A stretch of DNA of 64,000 nucleotides. Source: Warburgia ugandensis (Eukaryota; Streptophyta; Magnoliopsida; Canellales; Canellaceae). Where the stretch lies: contig CP141126.1 of assembly GCA_035236585.1 (NCBI GenBank), forward strand, positions 9,809,001 through 9,873,000, in the 5' to 3' direction. The notes below the pieces were generated by a model, which worked only from the letters and a program-made list of their open reading frames with translations, ran no database searches and was not told where the DNA came from. Below are positions 12,522 to 40,250 of this stretch, one piece after another; within the stretch, counting starts at the first letter, position 1, and every line of letters starts with the position of its first letter. The translations under genes were made by a program, and so were the position numbers.

Positions 12522-12900
12522 TCATTCTCTAAATAAGTAAATAGATAAAAGAAGGTAGTCGGAAAAGTCACTATCGTATCCTTTGATAATTTTAATCTCA
12601 GAATGTTGTCGATGATGCCAAACAACCCTGCATGTACTGTTGACTTTCAGTTAAGGGCACGCAATTTTGTCTCCGCTGGTGAATGAGATGACCCCGTATC
12701 ATATTCTTACAACCGGACCCACGAGTTCCACCAACAAGGTTGGTGCAAAAAGATCATCAAAGTTACCTCATACATTACATTTCTATATTCATGCTCAGAA
12801 GGTATGAAGATTCCTCACCTCCCCATAACCAGATTCATACCTTTTTCTAGTCCCAAAGTCATAAGGAAAGTTCCAAGAGATCTCCCAAATTCCTTCTGAA
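12522..12900. other. Distal upstream region of the Ole e 1-like gene
   Basis: Unique-looking intergenic DNA with no ORF or repeat that I recognise. Likely part of the upstream regulatory region of the gene at 13069. Confidence 0.4.
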
Positions 12901-12972
12901 TGAATTTAGTTGTTTCCACGTCCATAGCAACTAAATTCTTGTGAATTTAGTTGTTTACACGTCCATAACAAC
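12901..12972. promoter_or_regulatory. Duplicated 31-bp promoter module with CACGTC cores
   Basis: tgaatttagttgttt-cacgtccata-caac occurs at 12901-12931 and again at 12942-12972 with two mismatches, a 41-bp period. Each copy carries CACGTC, an ACGT-core motif of the type bound by bZIP factors. It lies about 30-100 bp upstream of the TATA box of the Ole e 1-like gene. A regulatory role is inferred. Confidence 0.55.
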
Positions 12973-12999
12973 CATAAAAAATTCATAAGAATTCCACAT

Positions 13000-13007
13000 T
13001 ATATATA
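13000..13007 (+). promoter_or_regulatory. TATA box of the Ole e 1-like gene
   Basis: TATATATA lies 62 bp before the ATG at 13069, leaving room for a start site near 13030-13035 and a leader of about 35 nt rich in CT/CA. Confidence 0.65.
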
Positions 13008-13068
13008 CTAACCTCATCTCATCCATCTCTCTCAGTTCTTTTCATATCTTCAAGAGACAGTCACTAAC

Positions 13069-13584
13069 ATGGCAAACCAAAAGTTCTCACCGATGATGCC
13101 TCTGCTGTTAGCTTTCATTGCTTTTGAAACCACACAAGCTTCATATGAAGCAAAAGATGCACAGGTAATTGTAGAAGGGGTTGTTTATTGCCAAAGCTGT
13201 GAGCGCTATGGATCTTGGTCATTAACTGGCGCCAAGCCAATTCAATCTACCAAAGTTGGAGTTGTTTGTAAAGATTATAAAGGTAGAGTTAGCTTCTACA
13301 AGGCATTCATGACTGATGCTAATGGCTACTTCTATGCACCATTACAAGGCTTCCAGGTAAAGCATTACTACTTGGATCACCCCCTTCAGTCATGCACTGT
13401 TCGCTTGCTTTCCTCTCCCAATCCTGACTGCAACCTCTTCACCAACATCAACTACGGAATGAATGGATCCCCACTTCGCTATGAGAAGAAAAGATTGATT
13501 GGGGAAAACTATGAAGCAGTTGTTTACGCAGCTGGACCACTAGCTTTCCGCTCTGCCAATTGTCCTGTGAAGACTCGCTACTGA
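13069..13584 (+). CDS. Secreted Ole e 1-like / PRP-AGP C-domain protein, 171 aa
   Basis: Member of the pollen Ole e 1 / extensin-like family (PF01190 type), small apoplastic proteins of cell wall and pollen whose biochemical activity is poorly known. A signal peptide occupies residues 1-24 (hydrophobic MMPLLLAFIAF, cleavage after TTQA). Six cysteines lie at 41, 44, 67, 109, 121 and 165, starting with CQSC, and the hallmark TDANGYFYAPLQG is at 82-94. It lacks the His/Pro-rich N-terminal stretch of AGP31-type proteins, so it is a short C-domain-only member. The reading frame is open and intronless and starts at the first ATG after a good TATA box. It reads away from isochorismate synthase, whose convergent 3' end is about 0.9 kb away. 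Confidence 0.9.
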   Translation: MANQKFSPMMPLLLAFIAFETTQASYEAKDAQVIVEGVVYCQSCERYGSWSLTGAKPIQSTKVGVVCKDYKGRVSFYKAFMTDANGYFYAPLQGFQVKHYYLDHPLQSCTVRLLSSPNPDCNLFTNINYGMNGSPLRYEKKRLIGENYEAVVYAAGPLAFRSANCPVKTRY

Positions 13585-14451
13585 TGATTTTGCCACCTTG
13601 TTTTCTTAAATAATTCCCAGATATTGTTTTTCTCTAAGATTGTTTGAATGTGTGGGCAGTAGTTCTTGGAGTCTTTTCTCTTTCCACTAATCATCTAATT
13701 ATGGGAATTTGCATTCTAAAGTCATTTTTCTACTATTTGATTCACAGTCTTAGTAGGCCTTCACTGCAGTACTAACTTCTGCCAAGTCATTACACAGGTA
13801 TCAAATAGGTTCATGAAGCCTTTAGGAACATTATGTGTTTCTGGTTAAAGATATGGCCTATTATTAATAGACTACAATCTCAGTGTCCAAGAGACTGTGA
13901 GCTTGTGTTTCGGGCAAAGGATATGGTATATTATTCTTCTACTACAATCCCAGTACAAAAAGGGATCCTCTGTTGATAACCCTGTCAGGCTCATTTTCAC
14001 GTGCTCATATACCCTTCCCTAGAAAACACAAGCTCACATATTGGTAATTAAAAGGATCAACATTTGGATTCTATTGAAGCAGCGAATGAGAAGAAAGATG
14101 ATAACAAAAAAGAAATTACATGCCATGAGATATATTTTATTTCTGCATTAATGGGAGAATGCTTTGGAAGAATCCTTACAAACTCTGTACAACATATAAG
14201 ATTATTTATGTGGATTTGTGCATTGAGCAAGAGCTAATGGGCTTTCCAATCTCAAAAGTAGTACCTGTGAGAGGAAAAGAAGATAAAACAAACTTAAATG
14301 CCCAGACATGAGGTAATCCAACATCAAGTCAACACACTCAATAACCAGAGAAGTCAACTTACCATCTAAAATCAAATCTCCTTTTAAGTACTTCCAATGT
14401 GGAATGGTAATTTTCAACTTTCTGAGAATGTAGTTAGAATCTGTACCATTT
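13585..14451. other. Convergent 3' region between Ole e 1-like gene and isochorismate synthase
   Basis: Holds the 3' UTR of the plus-strand gene and, from the other side, that of isochorismate synthase. There are no repeats or ORFs of note. A short open stretch at 14202-14264 with a passable acceptor was considered and rejected as the last exon of isochorismate synthase. Confidence 0.5.
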
Positions 14452-31535
<17,084 letters not shown>

Positions 31536-31989
31536 GGCCAATGAGAGAGAGAGAGAGAGTGTGTGCGTGTGTGTGTGTGAGTGGTTTTGGCAGTGGAATC
31601 TGAGCAATGCCGGCAAGTTTGGGCAGTTAGAGAGAGAGAGAGAGATAAACCTCCAAGTAATAGGCGGAAGAAGAATGGAGGGATCGTCTTATTTTTAAAG
31701 GATTTGATTGCAGAGTAACCAGTAAAAATGGCACCCCAAGGGCCCACAAATTGAGATGGTCCAAAAAGGAAGGCAGTTATCGAGTCTTGTAAGAAGTAAC
31801 TCGTTGGGGTAATCCCTTGCCCGCCGGGGGCTCAATCGGCAGTGTGCTTGTTAGACATTGGCTCCGTTTTCCCAGTAGCCTTTGCAACCCAACGAGGGAA
31901 CTCCCACTTCTACGTTCCATGTGAGTAGCCGGCCAGACAATGGGCGTCCAAATGCAGCCCTCTCCTTGCATCTTCGCATGTTCAGTAGG
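31536..31989 (-). promoter_or_regulatory. ICS 5' leader and proximal promoter, truncated by an LTR insertion
   Basis: Only about 450 bp separate the isochorismate synthase ATG from the long LTR upstream. On the gene strand the leader is rich in CT and CA repeats (plus-strand GA/GT tracts at 31541-31580 and 31629-31646). No perfect TATA box was seen. Anything beyond 450 bp that the ancestral promoter had is now displaced by 2.9 kb of LTR. Confidence 0.5.
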
Positions 31990-34858
31990 TGTAATATCCT
32001 TAATTTTTAGGATAAAATAGGAAATTTTTAAATAAATAAAAATAAAAATCTATAGATGGAAATTTTTCCTGAAAACATAAGAATTAGAAAGTGCTCATCG
32101 ATACGAGTCCAACGCCACCAAGAACGAGCAAAACGGAGCTCAAACGAGGGAGTTATGAGCCGTCGAAGTTGTAAGGGCAAATTGGTCTTTTGATAGAAAC
32201 GTGTTACACAGGGGTCCAAATTGATAACAGCACCCCTGTCTACACACGTCTCTACCAGTCCGGCGAAATCGCGGGAGAGACGTGTGGGGAAGAGTTTCTC
32301 TTCCCCAAGACTCTAAAACCCTATATCTATGCTCCTCTAGGAGCCAAAACGCTCCACTTTGAGCGTTTTCTCTGAGTTTTTACGCAAAACCCTAGCCCTG
32401 CAAAACTTGGATTTTCCAGCGAGTGGAACCCCGGCAACCCGAGCAACACCAGCCAGGCACAAGGTAAGCCTCAAATCCATGTTTTTCTGTATTTATTAAT
32501 TAGAAAATTAATTAGGAAAGTATTTAAAAAATTAGGAAAAAAATCGGATATTTTTAGGAACCTGTGTGCACGCTACTGTTGGAGCGTGATTTCACTGATC
32601 AAACATTATCCTTTTGAAAATCGCACCGTCCAACTAGTGCACAAGAGACCCAAGAGCATACCTTTTAAATTTGGGAGTGATCCAACGGTGGATTTCTCCA
32701 GAAACGCAAAAACCAGTATTTATGGATGATTTTAGGAACTTGAGAAAAATCGTTTAAAAACCATGATTTTTTGCAAAATCAGTGCAAAAGGAGGGCATAA
32801 ATGGATTCTAGAGAGAATTATGAAGAAAATGACACAAAAATCACGCAAAACGGAGCTCTGTAGCTCCGCCGGAGGCGACCGAAATCCGGTCGTCTTCTCC
32901 GGCGTCGTCAATGGTGTCGGCGCCCTGGCGCTGACGCCAGGACGCCCGAGGGACGACGTCACACGACATCGTCGTCGCATGCGTGCGCGGTGCTGCGCGC
33001 GTGGGGGGAGAAACCAATTGGCGGTCACGGTGGGGCTGGGACACGGTGCGCTTCCCGTGCGGCATCTGCGTCGGCGTGCATCTTCGTGCGCCGGTATACG
33101 CCGGTATAAACCACCTTATGGTGGTCCGGCAGGCCCCATTTGAGGGTAGTTTTCACTAAAACTTGATTTTTGGGAGCTAGAGAGGTCCAAATCACGATCT
33201 GGAAGAGGCGTTGTGACCGTATTGACGACGCGGACTATTTTTAACTTAAAAACTTAGAAATGACCACTTTTTCTTTAGAAAAATATTAAAATAGTGATGT
33301 AACATGTACAAGTGCACGTGAATATACCAGTTAAAGGGAGTTATTAGCAAGCTAGTGGTCTCACACTAAGGTAGGTGACGACAACTAATGTTTTGCCTTA
33401 ATTTTTAAACCATGTTTAAACATAGCATCATGTGTGATTGTGTTTTAAATTGCAATTATTATTTACCATGGATTTCATGCGACATTGAGTACATGATGGT
33501 TATTCCAAATTGAAATCTTTTACTGAATAAACTTATTTCAAATGCTTTTACAAGCATGATGTAAATTAGTTATACTTAATTAGAGACTTATTTCTTATTA
33601 TATATATATAGAAAATGCATGGATTTACATGAAAATGAGAATAGAGGCTTAGTAGCTGGTCCTTTTATAGGCTAACCCTAGGATGAGGGGCATGTCTTGG
33701 GGATTGCAAGCTATAAGCGCTCTTGAGTTTTAGCATATACATATGATTTCCATGTTTTATATTTGATGGCGGGTGCTCTCGCCCGGTGGGCGTCATGCTA
33801 GGAGGGATAGGGCCGGCCACCCACCTTCCGAGATTATGATGTGATGAGTTTGTGATATGATAGACACCTGCCCATATATGGCATTCGGTAGGGGTTTGGT
33901 AATATGGATAGTCCACACTACCGATCTGAGCCTTTCCATGGGGATAGACGCTAAGTCTCCCGTTATGGTGTCGACGGGGAGCGGCGGTGGTTGATACCCA
34001 TGGAGGGTTGCCACTGCAACATGATGGCCCATATTCTTATTATGTGTGCATGTATGATGAGCATGGTTATGGATGATATGCCTAGGTGTGACGACACTCA
34101 GATGTTGACTACGTGTACCCCTGATCAGGGATGTTAGTGCGATGTGGTGGGACCCATTACCTTACGGTGCCCTTATTCTTATTGTATGCTCCATGTTATT
34201 GATTCATGTCATGTTTTAACTCAGTAAATTTCATGTTTTAGCATATGGAATAAATTGGCATTTATTTGAACAGGGCATTATGATCTCACTATTTTCATAA
34301 ATGTTAGACTTTTCATCAATGCTGTTCATTATTTCTTTCATTTATTACATTAATTGTCTATGTACCTACACAAGCGATAGTTTGCTGAGGCATTGCTTTG
34401 TTTTGCAATGCCTTAGATCTCGAGCACGACACCAGGAAAGGAAAAGCGGTTGATAAACCTTGAGAGCTGTTGAAGACGAGTTTTCCTTATAGTTTTAGAC
34501 AGTAATGTGAGTCATTAGAGTGGATTATCATTTGAATTTTATTACGGACTGCATACTTTATATTTGGATGTGATTTAGATCTTTGGACATATGTTGGACA
34601 TTTATATGGGATGTTATGATGGATAGACCCTGGGCCATATTATTATTGTCTTTTGGACGTTTATTTGATTTAAAATAAAGGCGCCTATTTATTTGACGTT
34701 GATTTATATGGGGATTATTTATTTATGTTTAAATTACATGTACGCCATTTGAGAAAGAAAAATTAACACCCGGAGTTTTTAAGATAGGTTTAGTAAAATG
34801 TTAAATAAATCTTTTCTCATGAGATCCCAAATGCTCTTATTTTAAAATGCCATTATCA

Positions 34859-34902
<44 letters not shown>

Positions 34903-34932
34903 AAAAATGTCTTAAAAATCCGGGGTGTTACA
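31990..34932 (+). mobile_element. Solo long LTR, Ty3/gypsy type
   Basis: Starts tgtaatatcc and ends ggggtgttaca, 2.94 kb, with no internal coding region on either side. Flanks gtagg (31985-31989) and atagg (34933-34937) match at four of five positions, consistent with an old 5-bp target duplication. It has a GC-rich island around 32850-33110 and an ATT microsatellite near its end. The stretch tttgctgaggcattgctttg also occurs in the inverted copy at 38982-43102, so they are one family. A solo LTR is the usual product of LTR-LTR recombination. Confidence 0.78.
34858..34902. repeat. (ATT)n microsatellite
   Basis: About 14 ATT units inside the end of the solo LTR. Confidence 0.95.
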
Positions 34933-35025
34933 ATAGGAGGTGCAAGTTTTTACTCCGCATCTAGTAGAAGTGAAAAGTGCCACCCGTAGTCTCGACGAGC
35001 AAACCACTTAGCCCATAGGTCACGA

Positions 35026-35515
35026 GGATCATCATCGTTAAGACCTTATCTCAATTAGGGGTGAGCCACACGAATCTTGTTCTTCCATTCCCCTTTCTAA
35101 AGTACCATAGCTTTATTTAGTCTCAAAAATTTTAAATCTTTTCTCTCCACTTCTATTCATGTTATTTTTTATTTTTCTCGTCTTTTTAAAACCTTCTACT
35201 TGCATTGCCTCACTCCTAACTAGTGCTGTTTTAGGTCTCTTTTGAACAATATCCAAACCATCTAAGTCTAATTCCTGTCGTCTTCTTACCTATTTATGTC
35301 ATCCTTAAGTTTCTTTTAATGTTTTTATTACTAATTCTATCTTTTCTTGTCTTACTGCTCATCTATCTCAACATCCTTATTTTCACGACGCTTTTCCTAT
35401 GAACATGATGTTCCTTAACTGTCCAACACTCTGATCCATAGAGCATGGCCAGCCTTATAGTCATCCTATAGATTTTTTCTTTTTGTTTGAGTGGAACCCG
35501 CCGGTCACACATCTT
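35026..35515 (-). mobile_element. RTE-type LINE 3' fragment
   Basis: On the minus strand it reads CDRRVPLKQKEKIYR, LAMLYGSECW, KSVVKIRMLR and then a degraded RLRWF-like region, ending ctcacccctaattgagataagg and a gatgatgat tail. This order (LYG-ECW, MRMLRW, then a GAT-rich 3' end) is that of plant RTE reverse transcriptases. It has several stops and shifts, is 5'-truncated and is inactive. Confidence 0.8.
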
Positions 35516-36240
35516 GGAACATGAATGGGTCAGCAAAATGAGTTTTCCTCTATCAGATTATCTAAGCCATAGATTAGGGGAGATTCATAGTTTTACGCCC
35601 AGGCTATTCAAAAAGTTATTTTGATACATGGTCATGTTGACTGGTCTTTCTAACCTGGGTCATGCCCTTCCTACCTTTCTTCGCCATTTCTCCTCCATGC
35701 CTCTTCTTTTCACTTCTCACTGATCAAACCACAAACATAATGCAAAATCAAGCTTTCTCCTTCCCTTCTTTCCTTTTGATTCCACATTTACTAGAAGGCT
35801 TTGGCTTCTGTGCCAATTTGCTGGAATCTGTAGATGGAAAGAAGCAGCTGCTCATATAGTATCAAGGACTAGGAGGCATAGATTGGGGTTAAAGCTTGAT
35901 GATACGAGTCATCTATCTTCTGGGCATTGTCTTAGAGGCGATACTCCGAAAGTTTGTATGATCCCTGTGTATCTTTTCTCGTTTGTAAAACCGAATGGGC
36001 AGTAGACAAATAGGAAGAGAAATCAATGGTGTATGCTTGACGAATCATTGCTTATCAATCTCATTCTTCTTTGAGAATTTTGAATGGGCAAAGCTTAAAA
36101 TCAATTTCGAATTTTGTTATTATGTTGCCATCATAAGGTTGGGATATTTCTCTGTCTAAATCCTATTTCAGTATTTCTTACTAAACCTACAACAGTAACG
36201 CCAAACACATTTGCATCTCTAATTAGTTAGCTAGCAAATG
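35516..36240. other. Unassigned DNA between LINE and pseudogene
   Basis: No gene or repeat recognised. Short plus-strand ORFs here (for example 35662-35859) have low-complexity translations and no support. Confidence 0.4.
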
Positions 36241-36309
36241 AAGTTCATCCGAATATTAGGAAGCAGCCCACTTATAATGAGAACAATGGACCAGTTGGGT
36301 CCTATCAGA

Positions 36310-36960
36310 TCAACAGTGTTTCTTAAATCCGTATTGGGCTCATAGATCAGTCTTGGCATTCCCTGAATTGACAATCTTTGGACAACCATCTCTGTCATTA
36401 CAGGATTATACATCAGAGATCCCCACTCCAATGCAGATGGGTGCACGAAGCTTCCTCATATGCAAGGTCAGAGAAAGGGACAGACCATAAAGGGTCTTTA
36501 GTATGCAGTCTTACTTGTATTTTTGCAAGACTGTTCTACACTTCGAATCTGTGACCTTTAAGTCACACGATGACAACTCAGCTGTTGCACAAGAGTCCCC
36601 TTCTAATACATTAAACTTGAAATGAACCAAGAGCGTGCGACATCCTATGTAGGGGTCACAAATGACACATTTCTCATGGAAACGTCCAACGGCAATTCCC
36701 TGATGCTCCCGGCACACAATAAGATAGGGGTGGTGCTTTGCCATGCGGTCTCTAAGAGTAGTTCCTCAAGATCCTGTCTCAAAGTGGGCATTGCTGATTC
36801 TTTCAGTGCAACCTCTTGTGATTGATAGCCCCAGAAGTTTGTGGAATTGCTAAGGAGAACTGATAACAGTTGGGAGGTTTCCAGAAGGGACCTGGTCTTA
36901 ATAACACTACCCATGAACAAGATCAAAAAGCCTGTTAAGGAAAAGACAGGTCGATAGAAC
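36310..36960 (-). pseudogene. PHF5A / SF3b14b (Rds3) pseudogene split by a SINE
   Basis: Minus-strand ORF 36744-36605 reads [20 protein letters not shown], then [12 protein letters not shown], matching the start of the zinc-binding SF3b subunit PHF5A (family: [20 protein letters not shown] and KCVICDSY). Below the SINE (36436-36602) homology resumes with GVGISDV, then DRDGCPKIVN, GNAKTDL and QYGFKK, ending at a stop near 36310. In-frame stops and missing segments (much of the central Cys region, including CDECNYGSFQG) show it is dead. The plant PHF5A coding region is normally intronless, so retrocopy and decayed duplicate cannot be told apart. Bases 36745-36960 probably correspond to its 5' flank. 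Confidence 0.82.
36436..36602 (-). mobile_element. Au-type SINE inside the PHF5A pseudogene
   Basis: Plus-strand landmarks: gtgcacgaagcttcctcat, cttgtatttttgcaagac, atctgtgacctttaagtcac and caagagtcccctt. The copy is close to full length but lacks the last bases of the 3' tail. It interrupts the PHF5A homology between the TLV-like region and GVGISD. Confidence 0.82.
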
Positions 36961-37377
36961 CGTTCACAGAAATAACATATTGAAGAGCATGAATATAAAA
37001 TTTACCTTACTTTTTTTTCTTTTTTTCTAATTGTCCACTTGAAAGCAATAGATCATAGACTTGTGGGATGATCTGAATTTCCGTAGATTACTCGTGCATG
37101 TCATGTTCCCCGACTTATAGTCTTAAACGTTACTACTTTCCAAGGGAAAGTGGACATGTTACTGTGTTTTAACTCGGACTGCTGTCGCCATAGATGACTT
37201 GGCTTGTAATAGAGAGTATGAGATGGCATCCAGAGACTAGACACATGGCTCGGACGGCTAAAGTACCAACATCAGATCATTGCTCGTACCTCTTAACTAG
37301 CTATCCTTGCGGTGCGTGACCACTCCCATAGTTTCTCTTACTTGGGTTGGTGGTCCTTGAGAGAAATAACCTAACCG
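36961..37377. other. Unassigned intergenic stretch
   Basis: I see no coding or repeat signal. Confidence 0.4.
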
Positions 37378-37947
37378 GATATGACATGAGATAAGATCTG
37401 GCTTGAACGATGACCTAAATTTTGTATTATTTATCCCACATCTTGAGCGTTTCTGTTGACATATCTTGTGTGATGTCTTCTGTTATATCTGAGACATGTA
37501 TCATATGTTGTGTGACATTTTTGGTGATATCTTAAATATGATTGAGAGCTATTTAGATGAAGTAAAATGATTAAAAATATTGATGAGTTGGAGGAGGTGG
37601 ATTTAAATGAGATGGTTGATATGACATGATATGACTCCTTTCCATCTCAAGCAAAATCCAGACATGAGACTAAACTTTGGGATGAGAAGAAGTGACTTTC
37701 TTGTACACTAGGAATGAATGAAATGGCTTGAGATGGGAATAATATGCAAACCATTGGTAATGAGTTAAGATGAGATCTCACTTTATCTTAAGTACCACTG
37801 ATAGTGAATTGGGATGAGATAATTTTCATCTCATCTCATGCACCACTAACTGTGAGATGGGATGGATGGATTTCATATCATCTCAGCTCAAGCACTGGTA
37901 ATAGTGATATGGCCCCATATCATCTCATCACAAGTACCATTAATACC
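37378..37947 (-). mobile_element. MITE rich in TGAGATGAG motifs, copy 1 (one end missing)
   Basis: Shares an extended similarity in inverted orientation with 51661-52157, including gacatgaga-agatct-gcttga, atgacctaaa and gaatgaatgaaatggctt. Its right end, taataccctc, matches the outer terminal repeat of the other copy, whereas the left terminal repeat is not seen. It has no coding capacity, so it is a non-autonomous DNA transposon of undetermined superfamily. Confidence 0.65.
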
Positions 37948-38838
37948 CTCTTAAACATGTTATAATATTGTATAACTGATTTGCAAGTTCTAACAAAATG
38001 AAAACATGTTGCCATCAAAGAAAAAAATGGGAAAACCATTTGGTTTTGCTTTAAAATTTTGCTGGTACTTCAAAAGAAAACATACATAAGACAGGGTTAG
38101 AGGGATCGAAATGATCACGTTGGAAGATACATTGCTTATTTTGCCTTTTCAAAAGACAAAAAAGAAAAGAAAAGAAAAAGGAAAATAGATGAACTGATTG
38201 CTACTCTAAATATATTTTCAAGCAAACAAATAATATAGTTGAATGGATAACTTTTGCTGCAATTGACTACTAATATGAACTAAGAAATTAGTTGATGCGC
38301 ATGAAGATTCGGAGGTCATAATAAAGTCATTGAAGAGCCAAAGATAATTGACTTGGCAAAGTCTAATGAGGAACCATGAATGCTCAAAGCTAATGAAAAC
38401 ACTGAGCAACAACAAGAGAAGCCACTTACTTCATTTTGAATGTTATTGAGGATGATTTAGAACATAAGTGACAATTGACAGCAATATTTTTTTTTCTTCT
38501 AAATGGAAGATACTGCCCATAACCTAAAACCCTAGCCACCCAATTAAGGGACTTCTTGCGCCTATAGTCACAAAATTCTTTGAATAATTGAAATTTTTTT
38601 AAAAGTCACAACTTTCTTATGTCTTGGCCTTTTTTTGAATAATTTCAAAATTCTTATATTTTCAAATTTTAAATTAAATTAAATTTACCTAATAGAACTC
38701 AAGTTTCATAAATAATTTGTGAAATTCTCAAATATTATTTATAAACATGTTAAATTTTCAAATAAAAAACTCATTTCCTTTCCCTTTAAAATGATCTCAT
38801 TCCCTTTGTGACTTTTTTTTTCCTTACTAGTATATGTA

Positions 38839-38842
<4 letters not shown>
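37948..38842. other. AT-rich intergenic DNA
   Basis: No gene is recognised. Long A/T runs are the only character. Confidence 0.4.

Positions 38843-38881
<39 letters not shown>
38843..38881. repeat. (GT)n microsatellite
   Basis: About 19 GT units. This creates spurious His-Thr ORFs on the minus strand, which I left out. Confidence 0.95.
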
Positions 38882-38883
<2 letters not shown>

Positions 38884-39943
38884 ATACATACATAGGGGAG
38901 TGGTAATTTCAGCAAGGAGTTGCAAGTGTAAAGTACATGTGACATTTGATTGGCTTGGGAAAAGTTTTGTAACTACTATTATGTGACACCCCAAGTTTTC
39001 TAAAACCATTTTTCGTATATAATAATTATAATATTTAATAAAATAGTCAGGATCCCTAAAAGAGGAAAACTATCATTTAATATAATTATCATAATCATTT
39101 CAAAGGAAATTTTCAAAAGAAAAGCTCGAAGGTCAACCAAATCCAAATCCATGGCAATAAATAAAACCAACTCATTACAACACAAAGCAAGCTCAATTTA
39201 AAACCAAGTTTGATCAAAACATTAGCCATGAAGAGAGATAACAATAAAGACAGTGTGCATAATCCTCAGGGTCCCATCCATTATCACTACGTCCACACAT
39301 GTGTGTAAGTGCATATATACCGTAAAATAAGTGTAGGTCAAATACCATCTTCATAACAAGTGTAACTATACAGCCCAAAAGAAGCCAAATAACAAGAAAA
39401 ATGAAGCATACATCCAATCAGTCACTAATGTAGTAGATGGTCCTCGTGGTTCTCTCTATAATGCTGCTCCACTTACTTATTCTTAGTGCTATCGCACTCC
39501 AAATCTGAGGCATTACAACTAAAGCAATGCCTCAGCAAGCTATTTCTTGTATAGGTGATCACATTTAATAAAATGTGTAATGAAATAGCATGGTGTAAAT
39601 ATATTAACATCATGACAAATCTCATGGAATAAAACATTTATATAGTATGTCAAATCATCAGTCATCCATGGTAAATAGTGCATGAAAGATCAGGAGTCTG
39701 AAAAAATCAATGGGGATCGAAGCATAGTTTACGTCGAAACACAAATATATCATAAACAATCATCATGGCATGCAAGGCATCAATAATGTATGGTCATGCA
39801 CCTGTCAAAATCAAGTAAAAATCAGTTTCATTATAAAAAAATATAAATGCATGCCATGATAAACAAGGCGCTATACATAATCATGTCCTAAGAGTGTTCC
39901 ACTACACTAATATCATTGGCAATGAGTACTTATTCCAATTCCA

Positions 39944-40250
39944 GGATTCCTCACTTGTAGTTTGGACACAAAGTAGCTTGCTCAACCCTTAGGCCCATTA
40001 ATATCTAGCCTGTCACATAGGCTTCACCCAATATATCAACACCACATGAGATCCTAGGGTTCCTCACCTGTAGCTCGCTCAACCTGTAAACCTGCCTACA
40101 TAGGTGTCACCCAATATATCCATATCACATGAGATCCCAGGGTCCCTCACCTGTAGCTCACACACCAAGTAGCTCGCTTAGCTCATAAGCCCACCCACAT
40201 TTGGCCACCCACATAAGCTTCACTCAATATATCCATACTACATGGGCATA
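39944..40250. repeat. Three-copy tandem subrepeat (about 85-110 bp units) within the LTR
   Basis: Each unit runs roughly from ctcacctgtagct through cacccaatatatc to acatgagatcccagg. Units begin near 39944, 40060 and 40140 with many differences. Confidence 0.7.

Noticed and set aside
14202-14264. Candidate last exon of isochorismate synthase (reading VLLLRLESPLALAQ)
   Set aside because: A nearer acceptor at 14527 opens FIKLIEHDKPF, which fits the family C-terminus (FTKSIEYE) and closes the frame at 14452.
31536-31616. In-frame upstream ATG for isochorismate synthase (MPALLRFHCQ)
   Set aside because: The extra residues are encoded by CT/CA microsatellites (His-Thr and Leu-Ser runs), and the downstream ATG starts a normal plastid transit peptide.
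32763-33143. 126-aa plus-strand ORF in the solo LTR
   Set aside because: It reflects a GC-rich island in the LTR, with low-complexity Arg-rich translation and no family match.
38739-39009. Minus-strand ORFs with His-Thr repeats
   Set aside because: They are created by the GT microsatellite.
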